From: Chryseobacterium sp. SC28
Lineage (GTDB): Bacteria > Bacteroidota > Bacteroidia > Flavobacteriales > Weeksellaceae
Length of the DNA: 64,000 bases
Direction: 5' to 3'
NCBI RefSeq assembly: GCF_003932955.1
Contig: NZ_QOVY01000009.1
Location: forward strand, 1 to 64,000
Shown: piece after piece, positions 25,818 through 34,817 of the stretch
Position numbering within the stretch: the first letter of the stretch is position 1
Layout of the letters: every line of letters begins with the position of its first letter
The notes under the pieces: generated by a model
What the model saw: only the letters and a program-made list of their open reading frames with translations
What the model was told of the DNA's origin: nothing
Databases searched by the model: none
Translations under genes and position numbers: made by a program

Positions 25818-28250
25818 ATGCAAAACAGCTATATAGAAACCGAACAAATCTCCTTTCAGGACTTTAAAAAAAGCATTTTACAAGATTATCGGTTAGGGAG
25901 AATATCCCGAGAAATGTCTTACTTAGGCAGGCGGGAAGTGCTTACCGGTAAAGGAAAATTCGGAATATTTGGTGATGGAAAAGAGTTGCCGCAGTTGGCA
26001 ATGGCTAAGGTTTTTAGAAACGGAGATTTCCGGTCCGGTTATTATCGCGACCAGACTTTTGCATTGGCTGTTGATGCCGTTTCTGTAGAAAGTTTCTTTG
26101 CGCAATTGTACGCCGATACCAGCGTGGAAAGGGAGCCGGCCTCCGCAGGTCGTCAAATGAATGGTCATTATTCCACAAGAAGTTTGAACGCAGACGGAAG
26201 CTGGAAAAATTTAACTGAACAGAAAAATATTTCATCCGATATATCGCCAACTGCAGGACAAATGCCCAGATTATTAGGATTGGCGCAGGCTTCCAAGGTT
26301 TATAAATCAATAAAATTCGACGGTTCGGAGAAATTCTCAAAAGATGGAAATGAAGTTGCTTTCGGAACGATTGGCGATGCTTCCACAGCCGAAGGTCATT
26401 TTTGGGAAACTTTGAACGCCGCTTGTGCTTTGCAAGTGCCAATGATTATTTCGATTTGGGATGATGGTTACGGGATTTCGGTTCCCACTCAAAACCAAAG
26501 AGCGAAAGCGGATCTTTCCGAAATGCTTGAAGGTTTCCAAAGAAAAGCCACTGAGAAGCAGGGATGTGAAGTAATCAAAGTCAAAGGCTGGGATTATCCT
26601 GCTCTGTTGGAAGCCTATGCCAAAGCGGAACATTTTGCCAGAAACGAAAGTGTTCCCGTTGTGATTCACGTGACGGAAGTCACTCAGCCTCAAGGACATT
26701 CAACATCCGGATCGCACGAACGCTACAAATCGGAAGAGCGCTTAAAATGGGAATCCGAGTTCGATGGATTGGCAAAATTCAAGGAGTGGATTTTGAATTA
26801 CAGTATCGAAATCGATGGTCACGAAGAGTATTTATCCACTCGGGAAGAGCTGGAAAGCATTGATTCCGAAGCTAAAAAACTGGTGAAAGAAGGTCAGAAA
26901 AAAGCTTGGGAAGCATATCAAAAAACCATTTTAGATTTACAAAATGAAATTTTACCTTTCGTAGAATCACTTAAAAAGCAAAATGTTGAAGTTGCTCATT
27001 TAATTGAAAACTATAATAAAATCGTTTCTAAAAGTAAGCGCGATATTTTCCATTTGGTAAGACAGACGCTTTTGCTAACAAGGGGTCAAAAATCATTGGA
27101 GAGAGATGCTTTAGAATCAAAATATCAGGAGATTTTAAAAATCGAAAAAGATCACTATTCTTCTCATTTATATTCGGAATCTCAGTGGAAAGCCACAAAT
27201 GTGAAAGAAATCAAACCCGTCTTTTCGGATGCTTCGGAAGAAGTTGATGGTCGCGTGGTGCTACGAAATAACTTTGATAAAATTTTTGAAAAATATCCAG
27301 AGGCCTTGGTTTTTGGCGAGGATTCCGGAAATATTGGCGACGTAAATCAAGGATTAGAAGGACTTCAGGAAAAATACGGCGATGTAAGAATTGCCGACAC
27401 GGGAATCCGCGAAGCCACGATCCTCGGGCAAGCCATTGGAATGGCGATGCGCGGTTTGAGACCGATTGCTGAGATCCAATATTTAGATTATATTTTGTAC
27501 TGTTTGCAAGGAATGAGCGATGATCTTGCGACTTTGCAATACCGCACGAAAGGCGGACAAAAAGCGCCGCTGATCATCAGAACACGTGGACACAGGCTGG
27601 AAGGCGTTTGGCACTCCGGATCGCCGATGGCCGGCATTCTCAACCTTTCGAAAGGCATCAATATTCTGGTGCCAAGAAATCTGACCATCGCTGCAGGATT
27701 TTACAACACGATGCTCCAAAGCGACGAGCCGGCTCTGATTGTGGAATGTCTCAACGGATACAGACTCAAAGAAAAACAGCCTGATAATTTGGGCGAATTT
27801 ACAATTCCGGTGGGAAAAATCGAAGTTACCAAAGAAGGAAATGATGTTACGTTGGTCACTTACGGCTCTACGTGGAGAATCGTGTCGGAAGCCGCCCACG
27901 AACTCCAACAACTGGGTATTTCGGCGGAAGTGATTGATGTTCAGTCCTTAATTCCATTCGATTTATCTCAAGAAATTGTAAATAGTGTGAAGAAGACAAA
28001 CCGATTGGCAGTGATTGATGAAGATGTGGAGGGTGGCGCTTCGGCTTTCATTCTTCAGCAGATTTTAGAGAAACAAAATGCTTTCAGATATTTGGATTCG
28101 GCGCCGTTGACCATTTCCGCAAAAAATCACCGGCCTGCATACGGTAGTGATGGCGATTATTTTAGCAAGCCTTCGCTGGACGATATGGTCGAGAAAATCT
28201 ATGCTATGTTTACAGAGGTCAATCCACAGAAATATCCCGCTATTTATTGA
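25818..28250 (+). CDS. 2-oxoacid dehydrogenase E1, fused alpha and beta subunits
   Basis: An 810-residue protein joining the E1 alpha and beta chains that are separate in most bacteria. The alpha half has the thiamine-diphosphate motif GDASTAEGHFWETLNAA...DDGYG and SGSHERYKS. The beta half (from about residue 470) has FGEDSG, GIREATILGQAIGMA, QYLDYI and the C-terminal transketolase domain with VDVQSLIPFD. This fused form is usual in Bacteroidota and most resembles branched-chain 2-oxoacid dehydrogenase E1, which decarboxylates keto acids from Val, Leu and Ile; pyruvate use cannot be excluded. An E3 gene lies 0.45 kb downstream; no E2 is in the window. Confidence 0.9.
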   Translation: MQNSYIETEQISFQDFKKSILQDYRLGRISREMSYLGRREVLTGKGKFGIFGDGKELPQLAMAKVFRNGDFRSGYYRDQTFALAVDAVSVESFFAQLYADTSVEREPASAGRQMNGHYSTRSLNADGSWKNLTEQKNISSDISPTAGQMPRLLGLAQASKVYKSIKFDGSEKFSKDGNEVAFGTIGDASTAEGHFWETLNAACALQVPMIISIWDDGYGISVPTQNQRAKADLSEMLEGFQRKATEKQGCEVIKVKGWDYPALLEAYAKAEHFARNESVPVVIHVTEVTQPQGHSTSGSHERYKSEERLKWESEFDGLAKFKEWILNYSIEIDGHEEYLSTREELESIDSEAKKLVKEGQKKAWEAYQKTILDLQNEILPFVESLKKQNVEVAHLIENYNKIVSKSKRDIFHLVRQTLLLTRGQKSLERDALESKYQEILKIEKDHYSSHLYSESQWKATNVKEIKPVFSDASEEVDGRVVLRNNFDKIFEKYPEALVFGEDSGNIGDVNQGLEGLQEKYGDVRIADTGIREATILGQAIGMAMRGLRPIAEIQYLDYILYCLQGMSDDLATLQYRTKGGQKAPLIIRTRGHRLEGVWHSGSPMAGILNLSKGINILVPRNLTIAAGFYNTMLQSDEPALIVECLNGYRLKEKQPDNLGEFTIPVGKIEVTKEGNDVTLVTYGSTWRIVSEAAHELQQLGISAEVIDVQSLIPFDLSQEIVNSVKKTNRLAVIDEDVEGGASAFILQQILEKQNAFRYLDSAPLTISAKNHRPAYGSDGDYFSKPSLDDMVEKIYAMFTEVNPQKYPAIY

Positions 28251-28258
28251 AAATTAAT

Positions 28259-28513
28259 TTAGAAAACTCCTAAAAAACCTTTGGAATCCTCGATTATCAG
28301 AAGTTTATTTTTTTGGAGATCTTCTACGAAGTTGTTTTCGTTGTCGTAGCGCAATTCTATGTTTTCAAAGGTTTTTTTCCGGTAGGCATAGCCTTCCATA
28401 AATTCCTGATTATCTTTCCAAGATTGCAGATCCATCTTTCTCATCCAACTAATAAAATGAGAATGAGAATCGGCACGGCAACTCTTATTCCTCTTTATTA
28501 ATGTATATTTCAT
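28259..28513 (-). CDS. Small hypothetical protein
   Basis: An 84-residue soluble, charged protein between the E1 and E3 genes but on the opposite strand. I do not recognise the family. The N-terminus KYTLIKRNKSCRADSHSHF and the acidic C-terminal half contain no signal peptide or membrane segment. Codon use looks ordinary and the frame fills the available gap, which favours a real gene. The start is placed at ATG 28513 (MKYTLIK) rather than 28531. Confidence 0.5.
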   Translation of the reverse strand: MKYTLIKRNKSCRADSHSHFISWMRKMDLQSWKDNQEFMEGYAYRKKTFENIELRYDNENNFVEDLQKNKLLIIEDSKGFLGVF

Positions 28514-28704
28514 GAGAATAACTTTTAACAAATTTATTACTTAAAAGCTTTTGTAGTGATTAATAAATGATTAAATTTTCTACTATCACTTTTAATAAAA
28601 AATATTCTAAGTCTAAAAACCGATGAGCGCCGGAATCATTTAACAGCTTTTGCGTCGATGCTTCCAATAATTTTCCGTAAATTCGCCTAAAATTTTTACT
28701 CACA

Positions 28705-30096
28705 ATGAACTACGATATTATTGTTATAGGAAGCGGCCCCGGCGGATATGTGACTGCCATCAGAGCGGCTCAACTGGGTTTCAAAACTGCCATCGTCGAG
28801 AAGGAAAATCTCGGCGGAATCTGCCTCAACTGGGGTTGTATCCCGACCAAAGCCTTGTTGAAATCTGCACATGTTTTTAATTACCTGAAGCACGCTGAAG
28901 ATTATGGTCTTAATAAAATTGAAAACCCGGGATTTGACTTCACCAAAGTAATCCAAAGAAGCAGAGGCGTGGCTGCAAAAATGAGCGGTGGCATTTCTTT
29001 CTTGATGAAGAAAAACAAAATCGATGTCATTATGGGAACCGCTACTGTGAAAGCGGATAAAAAAGTGACCGTTGTAGATGCTGAAGGAAAATCAGCTGAA
29101 TATTCCGGAACCAACATCATCATCGCAACCGGCGCGCGATCCAGAGAATTGCCAAATCTTCCTCAAGATGGCAAAAAAGTAATCGGATACAGACAGGCAT
29201 TGTCTCTTCCCGAACAGCCAAAATCTATGATTGTCGTAGGTTCCGGCGCTATCGGAATTGAGTTTGCTGATTTTTATAACGCAATGGGAACCAAAGTGAC
29301 CGTTGTAGAATTCTTGCCCAACATCGTTCCTTTGGAGGATGAAGAAGTTTCCAAACACGTAGAGAAATCTCTGAAAAAATCCGGGATTGAAATAATGACC
29401 AACGCTACTGTAGAATCTGTGGATACTTCAGGAAACGGCGTGAAAGCAAGCGTGAAAACGGCTACGGGAAACATTACTTTGGAAGCTGACATCTTGCTTT
29501 CTGCCGTTGGCATTACTGCGAATATCGAAGGAATCGGGCTGGAAGAGGTTGGGATCAAAACTGAAAAGGGTAAGGTTTTAGTGAACGAATGGTACGAAAC
29601 TTCTGTTCCAGGATATTATGCAATTGGCGATATCATCCCAACTCAGGCTTTGGCGCATGTTGCTTCTGCAGAAGGAATCACTTGTGTCGAGAAAATCAAA
29701 GGCTTGCACGTAGAACCTATCAATTATGGAAATATTCCGGGGTGTACGTACTGTCATCCGGAAATCGCTTCTGTTGGTTTGACAGAAAAACAAGCTAAAG
29801 AAAAAGGATATGAAATCAAAGTTGGTAAATTCCCTTTCTCAGCCTCCGGAAAAGCTACAGCAAACGGCGATGTTGACGGTTTCATCAAAGTTATTTTTGA
29901 CGCTAAGTACGGCGAATGGCTTGGTTGCCATATGGTTGGTGACGGCGTTACCGATATGATTGCTGAAGCCGTGGTTGCGAGAAGATTGGAAACCACCGGT
30001 CACGATATTATTAAATCTATCCACCCGCACCCAACTTTGTCGGAAACTATTATGGAAGCTGCTGCGGCTGCTTATGGCGAAGTGATTCATATTTAA
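28705..30096 (+). CDS. lpdA: Dihydrolipoyl dehydrogenase (E3)
   Basis: A 463-residue flavoprotein disulfide reductase that reoxidises dihydrolipoamide of 2-oxoacid dehydrogenase complexes using NAD. The FAD site is IGSGPGGY, the redox pair is Cys40/Cys45 in GGICLNWGC, the NAD site is VVGSGAIGIEFA, and the interface His-Glu pair is in HPHPTLSE. It presumably serves the fused E1 encoded upstream, with E2 supplied from elsewhere. Complete and normal in length. Confidence 0.96.
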   Translation: MNYDIIVIGSGPGGYVTAIRAAQLGFKTAIVEKENLGGICLNWGCIPTKALLKSAHVFNYLKHAEDYGLNKIENPGFDFTKVIQRSRGVAAKMSGGISFLMKKNKIDVIMGTATVKADKKVTVVDAEGKSAEYSGTNIIIATGARSRELPNLPQDGKKVIGYRQALSLPEQPKSMIVVGSGAIGIEFADFYNAMGTKVTVVEFLPNIVPLEDEEVSKHVEKSLKKSGIEIMTNATVESVDTSGNGVKASVKTATGNITLEADILLSAVGITANIEGIGLEEVGIKTEKGKVLVNEWYETSVPGYYAIGDIIPTQALAHVASAEGITCVEKIKGLHVEPINYGNIPGCTYCHPEIASVGLTEKQAKEKGYEIKVGKFPFSASGKATANGDVDGFIKVIFDAKYGEWLGCHMVGDGVTDMIAEAVVARRLETTGHDIIKSIHPHPTLSETIMEAAAAAYGEVIHI

Positions 30097-30163
30097 TTAG
30101 GACCAATAAAAATATTATGCATCAAAACCACAGAATTATCCGTGTTTTTTTTAATTTTACTTA

Positions 30164-30973
30164 ATGGAAAATTCGAAGATAGGATTGGTTTTGTCTGGAG
30201 GCGGCACGCGCGGATTGGCTCATGCAGGCGTGCTGAAATTTCTGGATGAACAAAATATTAAGCCGGATATTCTGTCCTGTTGCAGCGCAGGTTCTATCGT
30301 GGGCTCTCTTTATGCGTTCGGGAAAACGCCGGAGGAGATTTTGGATTTTTTCCAATCTATTTATTTCTTCAACTGGAAGCATTTTACTTTTAATCAACCC
30401 GGATTTGTTTCATCGGTTCTTTTTTTAAAATACCTAAAGCCGATTTTCGAAGATGCAACTTTGGGCGATTTGGAAAAAGATGTCAGAATTGTGGCTACTG
30501 AGCTTATCAGCGGGCAACAGAAAGTTTTTGAAAAACATTATAAAGTAGTGGATGCCATTATTGCTTCTTCGTGCATCCCCGGTATTTCCACGCCATATCG
30601 TATTGGAAATGAAATTTATAGCGATGGGGGTGTTCTTAATAATTTTCCTGCAGATATCATCCATAACGAATGCGAAAAAATGATTGGGGTCTATGTAACA
30701 CCGCCGCAGGATGTGCAGGAGAATGATTTGAAAAGTATCCGCGCTGTGACAGCCCGCGCTTACGAATTACTGTCTCACCGGACAGAGATTCACAAATTTG
30801 CGTACTGCGATTGGTTTATTAGTTCAAAAAAATTGTCGAAATACGGAACTTTTGAGAAAAAGCCCGAACGTATGGAGGAGATTTTTTTGATTGGTTATGA
30901 AGAAGCCAAGCGTACTTTTGAAGAAAATAGAGAAGAATTTAGCACACTATTTTTGAAAACCGATCGTGCTTGA
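30164..30973 (+). CDS. Patatin-like phospholipase family protein
   Basis: A 269-residue alpha/beta hydrolase of the RssA/patatin group, with a Ser-Asp dyad acting on lipid acyl esters. The oxyanion loop is LSGGGTRGLAHAG and the Asp is in YSDGGVLNNFP. The nucleophile elbow reads SCCSAGSIVGSLYA, so the usual first Gly of GxSxG is a Cys, while Ser, Ala and the second Gly are kept. It is cytoplasmic by sequence (no signal peptide). No partner gene is evident. Confidence 0.88.
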   Translation: MENSKIGLVLSGGGTRGLAHAGVLKFLDEQNIKPDILSCCSAGSIVGSLYAFGKTPEEILDFFQSIYFFNWKHFTFNQPGFVSSVLFLKYLKPIFEDATLGDLEKDVRIVATELISGQQKVFEKHYKVVDAIIASSCIPGISTPYRIGNEIYSDGGVLNNFPADIIHNECEKMIGVYVTPPQDVQENDLKSIRAVTARAYELLSHRTEIHKFAYCDWFISSKKLSKYGTFEKKPERMEEIFLIGYEEAKRTFEENREEFSTLFLKTDRA

Positions 30974-31055
30974 TTCTTAAATGATTGTCACCTCCTTTTT
31001 TTTGACAAAAATTGGAAATCCTATCCAAATTAAAACCTACTTTTCAAAATAAAAC

Positions 31056-31095
31056 GACAAAAGTCTTTTTTATATAGACAAAAGTCGTATATTTG
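31056..31095 (+). promoter_or_regulatory. Operator and -7 promoter of the Xre/RES operon
   Basis: Two copies of GACAAAAGTC (31056-31065 and 31077-31086) lie 21 bases apart, two helical turns, and their outer flanks extend into ACGAC/GTCGT symmetry. Immediately after is TATATTTG (31088-31095), a match to the -7 consensus. The arrangement fits binding of an antitoxin dimer pair over the promoter, giving autoregulation. Confidence 0.65.
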
Positions 31096-31121
31096 TGGAT
31101 GTGATAAAGAAGAAAACAGAA

Positions 31122-31577
31122 ATGAAAAAATATAAAACAGAAGACAAAAGCGAAACCGTAGCAGAGCCCGTCGCAGTTTACGGTTATCAAGATTTAGATG
31201 ATGTCGGCATTTTCCGTATGATGGATATTGCGGAAGAAGGTATTTCTTACAAATTTTTCAACAATCTTGTAAGAAAATTCCCTTTCAGTTTTCAGGAATG
31301 GGCTGGCTTTCTACATATTTCCGGGAAGACTTTGTCCCGATATCAAAAGGAGGAAAAGACCTTTGACACCTTGCAGTCCGAAAAGATCCTCCAGATAGAG
31401 ATGCTATACAAGAGAGGCGAGGAGGTTTTTGGCACCGCTGATTCTTTTTTGACTTGGCTGCAAACCGAAAATCTCGCACTTGGAAAGATCAAGCCTCAAG
31501 ATCTTTTAGGTAGCAACTTCGGAATCTCTCTTCTGATGGACGAGCTCACAAGGATAGAGCACGGCATTTTGGCGTAG
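31122..31577 (+). CDS. Xre/MbcA/ParS-type antitoxin with DUF2384 domain
   Basis: A 151-residue antitoxin of the Xre type that pairs with RES toxins. The central helix-turn-helix region (FSFQEWAGFLHISGKTLSRYQKE) binds DNA, and the C-terminal half (QSEKILQIEMLYKRGEEVFG...FLTWLQTENLALGKIKPQDLL) is the DUF2384 toxin-binding domain. ATG at 31122 is preferred over the GTG at 31095, which overlaps the promoter. The toxin starts 6 nt after its stop. Confidence 0.92.
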   Translation: MKKYKTEDKSETVAEPVAVYGYQDLDDVGIFRMMDIAEEGISYKFFNNLVRKFPFSFQEWAGFLHISGKTLSRYQKEEKTFDTLQSEKILQIEMLYKRGEEVFGTADSFLTWLQTENLALGKIKPQDLLGSNFGISLLMDELTRIEHGILA

Positions 31578-31583
31578 TTGCTA

Positions 31584-32036
31584 ATGATCGTTTACCGGCT
31601 TTCTAAGGAAGTTTTTGCCAACGATCTTTCCGGCAGAGGAGCGGAGATTGCCGGCGGAAGATGGAACAGCAAAGGGAATGCAGCTTTGTACACCGGGCAA
31701 TCTATTGCGCTTTGTGTTACCGAGATTGCGGTTCATATTCCTCTTGGTATTATTCCGAAAGATTATCGATTGGTGCATATTGAGATTCCTGCGGTAGAAT
31801 TCTTTGTGCCAAAGAGATTCCCAAAAGATTGGAGCACATTTCCTCACGTCCACGCTACGCAGAAATTAGGGGACAAATTTCTAAAGGAAAAGCAGTTCCT
31901 CGTGATGAGGGTTCCCTCGGCGGCGGTTCAGGGCGAGTTCAATTTCATTATAAATCCTCGATATATCAATTTTAAAGACGTTAAAATTAAAAAAGTTGAA
32001 AAATTCACTTTTGATGACCGATTGTTCATCAGATAA
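31584..32036 (+). CDS. RES-domain toxin
   Basis: A 150-residue RES toxin. Characterised RES toxins consume NAD(+) and so arrest growth; the named Arg, Glu and Ser are visible in AGGRWNSKG, CVTEIAVH and RVPSAAVQGEFN. Length is typical. It follows the Xre/DUF2384 antitoxin by 6 nt and would be cotranscribed with it. The start is ATG 31584; an in-frame TTG at 31578 is possible. No inactivating change is seen. Confidence 0.93.
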   Translation: MIVYRLSKEVFANDLSGRGAEIAGGRWNSKGNAALYTGQSIALCVTEIAVHIPLGIIPKDYRLVHIEIPAVEFFVPKRFPKDWSTFPHVHATQKLGDKFLKEKQFLVMRVPSAAVQGEFNFIINPRYINFKDVKIKKVEKFTFDDRLFIR

Positions 32037-32051
32037 AAACATTTAGTTCCA

Positions 32052-33149
32052 ATGAAAATCAAAGAATTTATAAGGCAATTTGAAAAAATTATTCCTGCAA
32101 AGCAGGCCGAGGATTTTGATAATGTCGGATTATTATGCGGTAATCCGGAAAGGGAAGTCTCGGGAATTTTGGTAGCTCACGATGCTTTGGAACCGGTTGT
32201 GGACGAAGCTATTAAAAATAATTTTAACCTCATTGTCTGTTTTCATCCTATTATTTTTTCTGGTTTAAAATCAATTACGGGTCAGAATTATGTTGAGAAA
32301 GCTGTTCTGAAAGCTTTGGAAAACAGAATTGCAATTTATGCCATTCACACGGCTTTTGATAATGCTTATTTTGGTGTTAATTATAAAATCTGTGAAGTTC
32401 TGGGGTTGAAAAATCATAAAATCTTGATGCCAAATCAAAATCAATTAAAGAAACTGGAAGTTTATGTTCCCGCGGAGTCTGCCGACGATTTAAAAGAGGC
32501 TTTGTTCCAAGCGGGAGCAGGAAGCATCGGTTTCTACGACGAGTGCAGTTTTTCCGTTTCGGGGAAGGGAACTTTCCGTCCTTTGAAAGGCTCGCATCCG
32601 ACATTGGGAAGCCAAAATGAAAGAGAAAATGCGGATGAAGTTTTGGTTTCTGTGATTTTCGAAGATTTTAGAAAAAATGAAATTCTCTTGGCGATGAAGC
32701 AAAATCATCCTTACGAGGAAGTGGCGTATCAATTGATTTCTCTTGAAAATGAAAATCATTACACGGGCTTGGGAAGATTTGGCGATCTGGAAACTGAGAT
32801 GGGCGAAGCAGATTTTTTAAGATTTGTAAAAGAACAATTTAATCTTAAAGTCATCAGGCACAATGCTTTAGTCGACAGGAAAATAAAAAGAGTAGGCGTT
32901 TTGGGCGGTAGTGGTGCCGGCGGTATCAAGGCGGCACTGGCTTGTCAATGTGATGCTTACCTAACGGGAGATGTGAAGTATCACGATTTTTTCTCGGCTG
33001 AAGACCGGATGCTCGTCTGTGATATCGGTCATTTTGAATCGGAACAGTTTGTAAGCCAACAATTATTTGAAATTTTGTCCGAAAAATTCCCTATATTTGC
33101 CATCGCAAAAACGACTGAGAAAACAAATCCTGTTAATTATTTTATATAG
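32052..33149 (+). CDS. Nif3-like dinuclear metal centre protein (YqfO type)
   Basis: A 365-residue NIF3 family protein with a central insert (about residues 130-230) of the CutA1-like kind found in YqfO. The metal ligands are present in FDNVGLLCG, AHDAL, CFHPIIFSGL, and C-terminal GDVKYHD and DIGHFESE. The family forms toroidal hexamers with two metal ions per subunit and has been linked to GTP cyclohydrolase 1 type 2 activity, which is not firmly established. The next gene starts 2 nt after its stop; this pair is a conserved neighbourhood. Confidence 0.92.
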   Translation: MKIKEFIRQFEKIIPAKQAEDFDNVGLLCGNPEREVSGILVAHDALEPVVDEAIKNNFNLIVCFHPIIFSGLKSITGQNYVEKAVLKALENRIAIYAIHTAFDNAYFGVNYKICEVLGLKNHKILMPNQNQLKKLEVYVPAESADDLKEALFQAGAGSIGFYDECSFSVSGKGTFRPLKGSHPTLGSQNERENADEVLVSVIFEDFRKNEILLAMKQNHPYEEVAYQLISLENENHYTGLGRFGDLETEMGEADFLRFVKEQFNLKVIRHNALVDRKIKRVGVLGGSGAGGIKAALACQCDAYLTGDVKYHDFFSAEDRMLVCDIGHFESEQFVSQQLFEILSEKFPIFAIAKTTEKTNPVNYFI

Positions 33150-33151
33150 AT

Positions 33152-33937
33152 ATGGCTGATAAAAAAGTAAACGAAATTTCTGTTGAAGAAAAACTAAGAG
33201 CACTTTACGATTTGCAGATCATCGATTCCCGTTTGGACGAGATCCGCAACACCAGAGGCGAATTGCCAATCGAAGTGGAGGATCTGGAGATAGAAATTGA
33301 AGGTCTTGAAAAAAGAGCCCAAAAATTCGAAGCTGAGATTGCCGAGCAATATGCAGAAATCACAAGCAAAAAAGACTTGATAAAGCAGGCTCAAACTCTG
33401 ATCGACAAATATAAAACGCAGCAAGATAACGTCCGAAATAACAAAGAATTCGAAGCTCTGGCAAAGGAAGTTGAATATCAGGAATTGGAAATTCAATTGG
33501 CGGAGAAAAGAATCAAAGAATTCGGTAGTAAAATTGATCACAAAAAAGAGGCTTTGGCAGATCTTACCGAAAAAATCGATGAGCTGAAAAATCATTTGGT
33601 TCACAAGAAAAACGAGTTGGAAAACTTGGTTTCCGAAACCCAAAAAGAAGAAGATTATCTGCTGGAAAAATCCAAAGAGTATGCGGCAAAAATCGATACT
33701 CGATTGCTGGCTTCTTATCAAAGAATCCGTCAAGGATCAGCTACCGGCCTTGCGGTTGTAGGTTTGGAAAGAGGCGCGCCCAAAGGATCTTTCTTCACCA
33801 TCCCGCCTCAAAAGCAGATGGAGATCGCCCAGAGAAAGAAAATCATTATTGATGAACATTCGGGCAAGATTTTGGTGGATGATGAGTTGGTGAACGAAGA
33901 AACTGCAAAGATGGCCAATGTCATCAAATTCAGTTAA
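33152..33937 (+). CDS. Coiled-coil protein with degenerate C4 zinc ribbon
   Basis: A 261-residue protein. Residues ~20-190 are a long coiled coil rich in Glu and Lys, and the end matches the C4-type zinc-ribbon family usually located after nif3. In that family the C-terminus has two CxxC pairs. Here the corresponding sites read ERGAPKGSFFTIPPQ and IIIDEHSGKILVDD, so all four cysteines are replaced while the surrounding pattern is kept. It would not bind zinc. Function unknown; the tight link with nif3 (2 nt gap) suggests a shared role. Confidence 0.88.
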   Translation: MADKKVNEISVEEKLRALYDLQIIDSRLDEIRNTRGELPIEVEDLEIEIEGLEKRAQKFEAEIAEQYAEITSKKDLIKQAQTLIDKYKTQQDNVRNNKEFEALAKEVEYQELEIQLAEKRIKEFGSKIDHKKEALADLTEKIDELKNHLVHKKNELENLVSETQKEEDYLLEKSKEYAAKIDTRLLASYQRIRQGSATGLAVVGLERGAPKGSFFTIPPQKQMEIAQRKKIIIDEHSGKILVDDELVNEETAKMANVIKFS

Positions 33938-33966
33938 CTGAAAGAATCGGAAAATGTTTTGAAAAT

Positions 33967-33989
33967 AGTGCTGTACAGGCACTTTTTTT
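33967..33989 (+). terminator. Terminator after the nif3 operon
   Basis: AGTGC (33967-33971) pairs with GCACT (33979-33983), followed by seven T's. The stem is short but the T tract is strong, and it lies 30 nt after the last stop of the operon. Confidence 0.6.
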
Positions 33990-34039
33990 GTGCGTTTTGG
34001 TGTCTTTCTCGTGAAGTCTTTCTTGTCGGACTCAGATAA

Positions 34040-34078
34040 AAAGGAGCTAAAACCGTGTGGTTATGCTCCTTTGTTTTT
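34040..34078. terminator. Bidirectional terminator between the nif3 operon and rplS
   Basis: AAAGGAGC (34040-34047) pairs with GCTCCTTT (34065-34072); an inner AACC/GGTT pair extends the hairpin. T-rich tracts lie on both sides, so it can end rplS transcription on the minus strand as well as read-through from the left. Confidence 0.65.
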
Positions 34079-34151
34079 TGATGAATTATGTTTCTTTACT
34101 TTCGCAAAGCACAAATTTGATGGATCGAAAAAGCTCGACAGCTATTACCGA

Positions 34152-34511
34152 TTACTTTTTACCACCGTAAGATTTGTCTTTGATTCTCGCTTTTTTACCT
34201 CTTAGATCTCTAAAGTAGTAGATTCTTGCTCTTCGGACTTTTCCTTGTCTGTTCACTTCGATTTTTTGAAGTGCAGGCATGTTCATAGGGAAAACGCGTT
34301 CTACACCCACGTCGCCACTCATTTTCCTGATGGTAAATGTCTTTGTAAGACCCGTTCCTCTCAATTGGATTACGGTACCTTTGAAGAACTGAGTTCTGGT
34401 TTTTGCACCTTCTTTGATTTCGTAATACACAGTGATGGTGTCACCTGCTTTGAATTCCGGAAATTCTTTTTTCGTAATGTACTTGTCTTGTACGTATTTT
34501 ACTAAATCCAT
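34152..34511 (-). CDS. rplS: 50S ribosomal protein L19
   Basis: A 119-residue L19, located at the 30S-50S interface. The core FKAGDTITVYYEIKEGAKTRTQFFKGTVIQLRG and NRQGKVRRARIYYFRDLRGKKARIK are unmistakable. It is monocistronic here. A -7 element (TATTTTTG on the minus strand, 34581-34588) lies about 70 bases upstream, leaving a leader long enough for regulation. Confidence 0.97.
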   Translation of the reverse strand: MDLVKYVQDKYITKKEFPEFKAGDTITVYYEIKEGAKTRTQFFKGTVIQLRGTGLTKTFTIRKMSGDVGVERVFPMNMPALQKIEVNRQGKVRRARIYYFRDLRGKKARIKDKSYGGKK

Positions 34512-34817
34512 TGTTATAAAAAAATTGTTTTTGCGCTAAGCAACGTTCACGGCCTTCGTCAGAGGTTGATTAACAGGTTGCAAAAATAAAAATAATTTTC
34601 CTAACCGCAATACAATTCAACATATTAAATTTATTTTTTCATCCAAAATGAAATAAGCAAAGAAAATTGGATTAAAAAAATCGATAAAAAATCGATAAAA
34701 AAGCTATTTGATTTAATGTTACTTTCACCAATCTATTTTTTTATTTTTAGTAACGGTCTGCCCGGAAAGTTAAACAAAAATTGTAAATTTGCACTTCTTA
34801 AAAAAAATTTAAAAATA
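34512..34817. other. Divergent regulatory region between rplS and ndk
   Basis: This 306-base AT-rich gap holds a minus-strand promoter for rplS (TATTTTTG at 34581-34588) with a ~70-base leader, and a plus-strand promoter for ndk (TAAATTTG at 34784-34791). The rplS leader might carry an autoregulatory structure, but I could not draw a convincing one. No ORF of merit was seen. Confidence 0.5.
34784..34791 (+). promoter_or_regulatory. -7 promoter element of ndk
   Basis: TAAATTTG fits TAnnTTTG and lies 26 nt before the ndk ATG at 34818. Confidence 0.5.
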
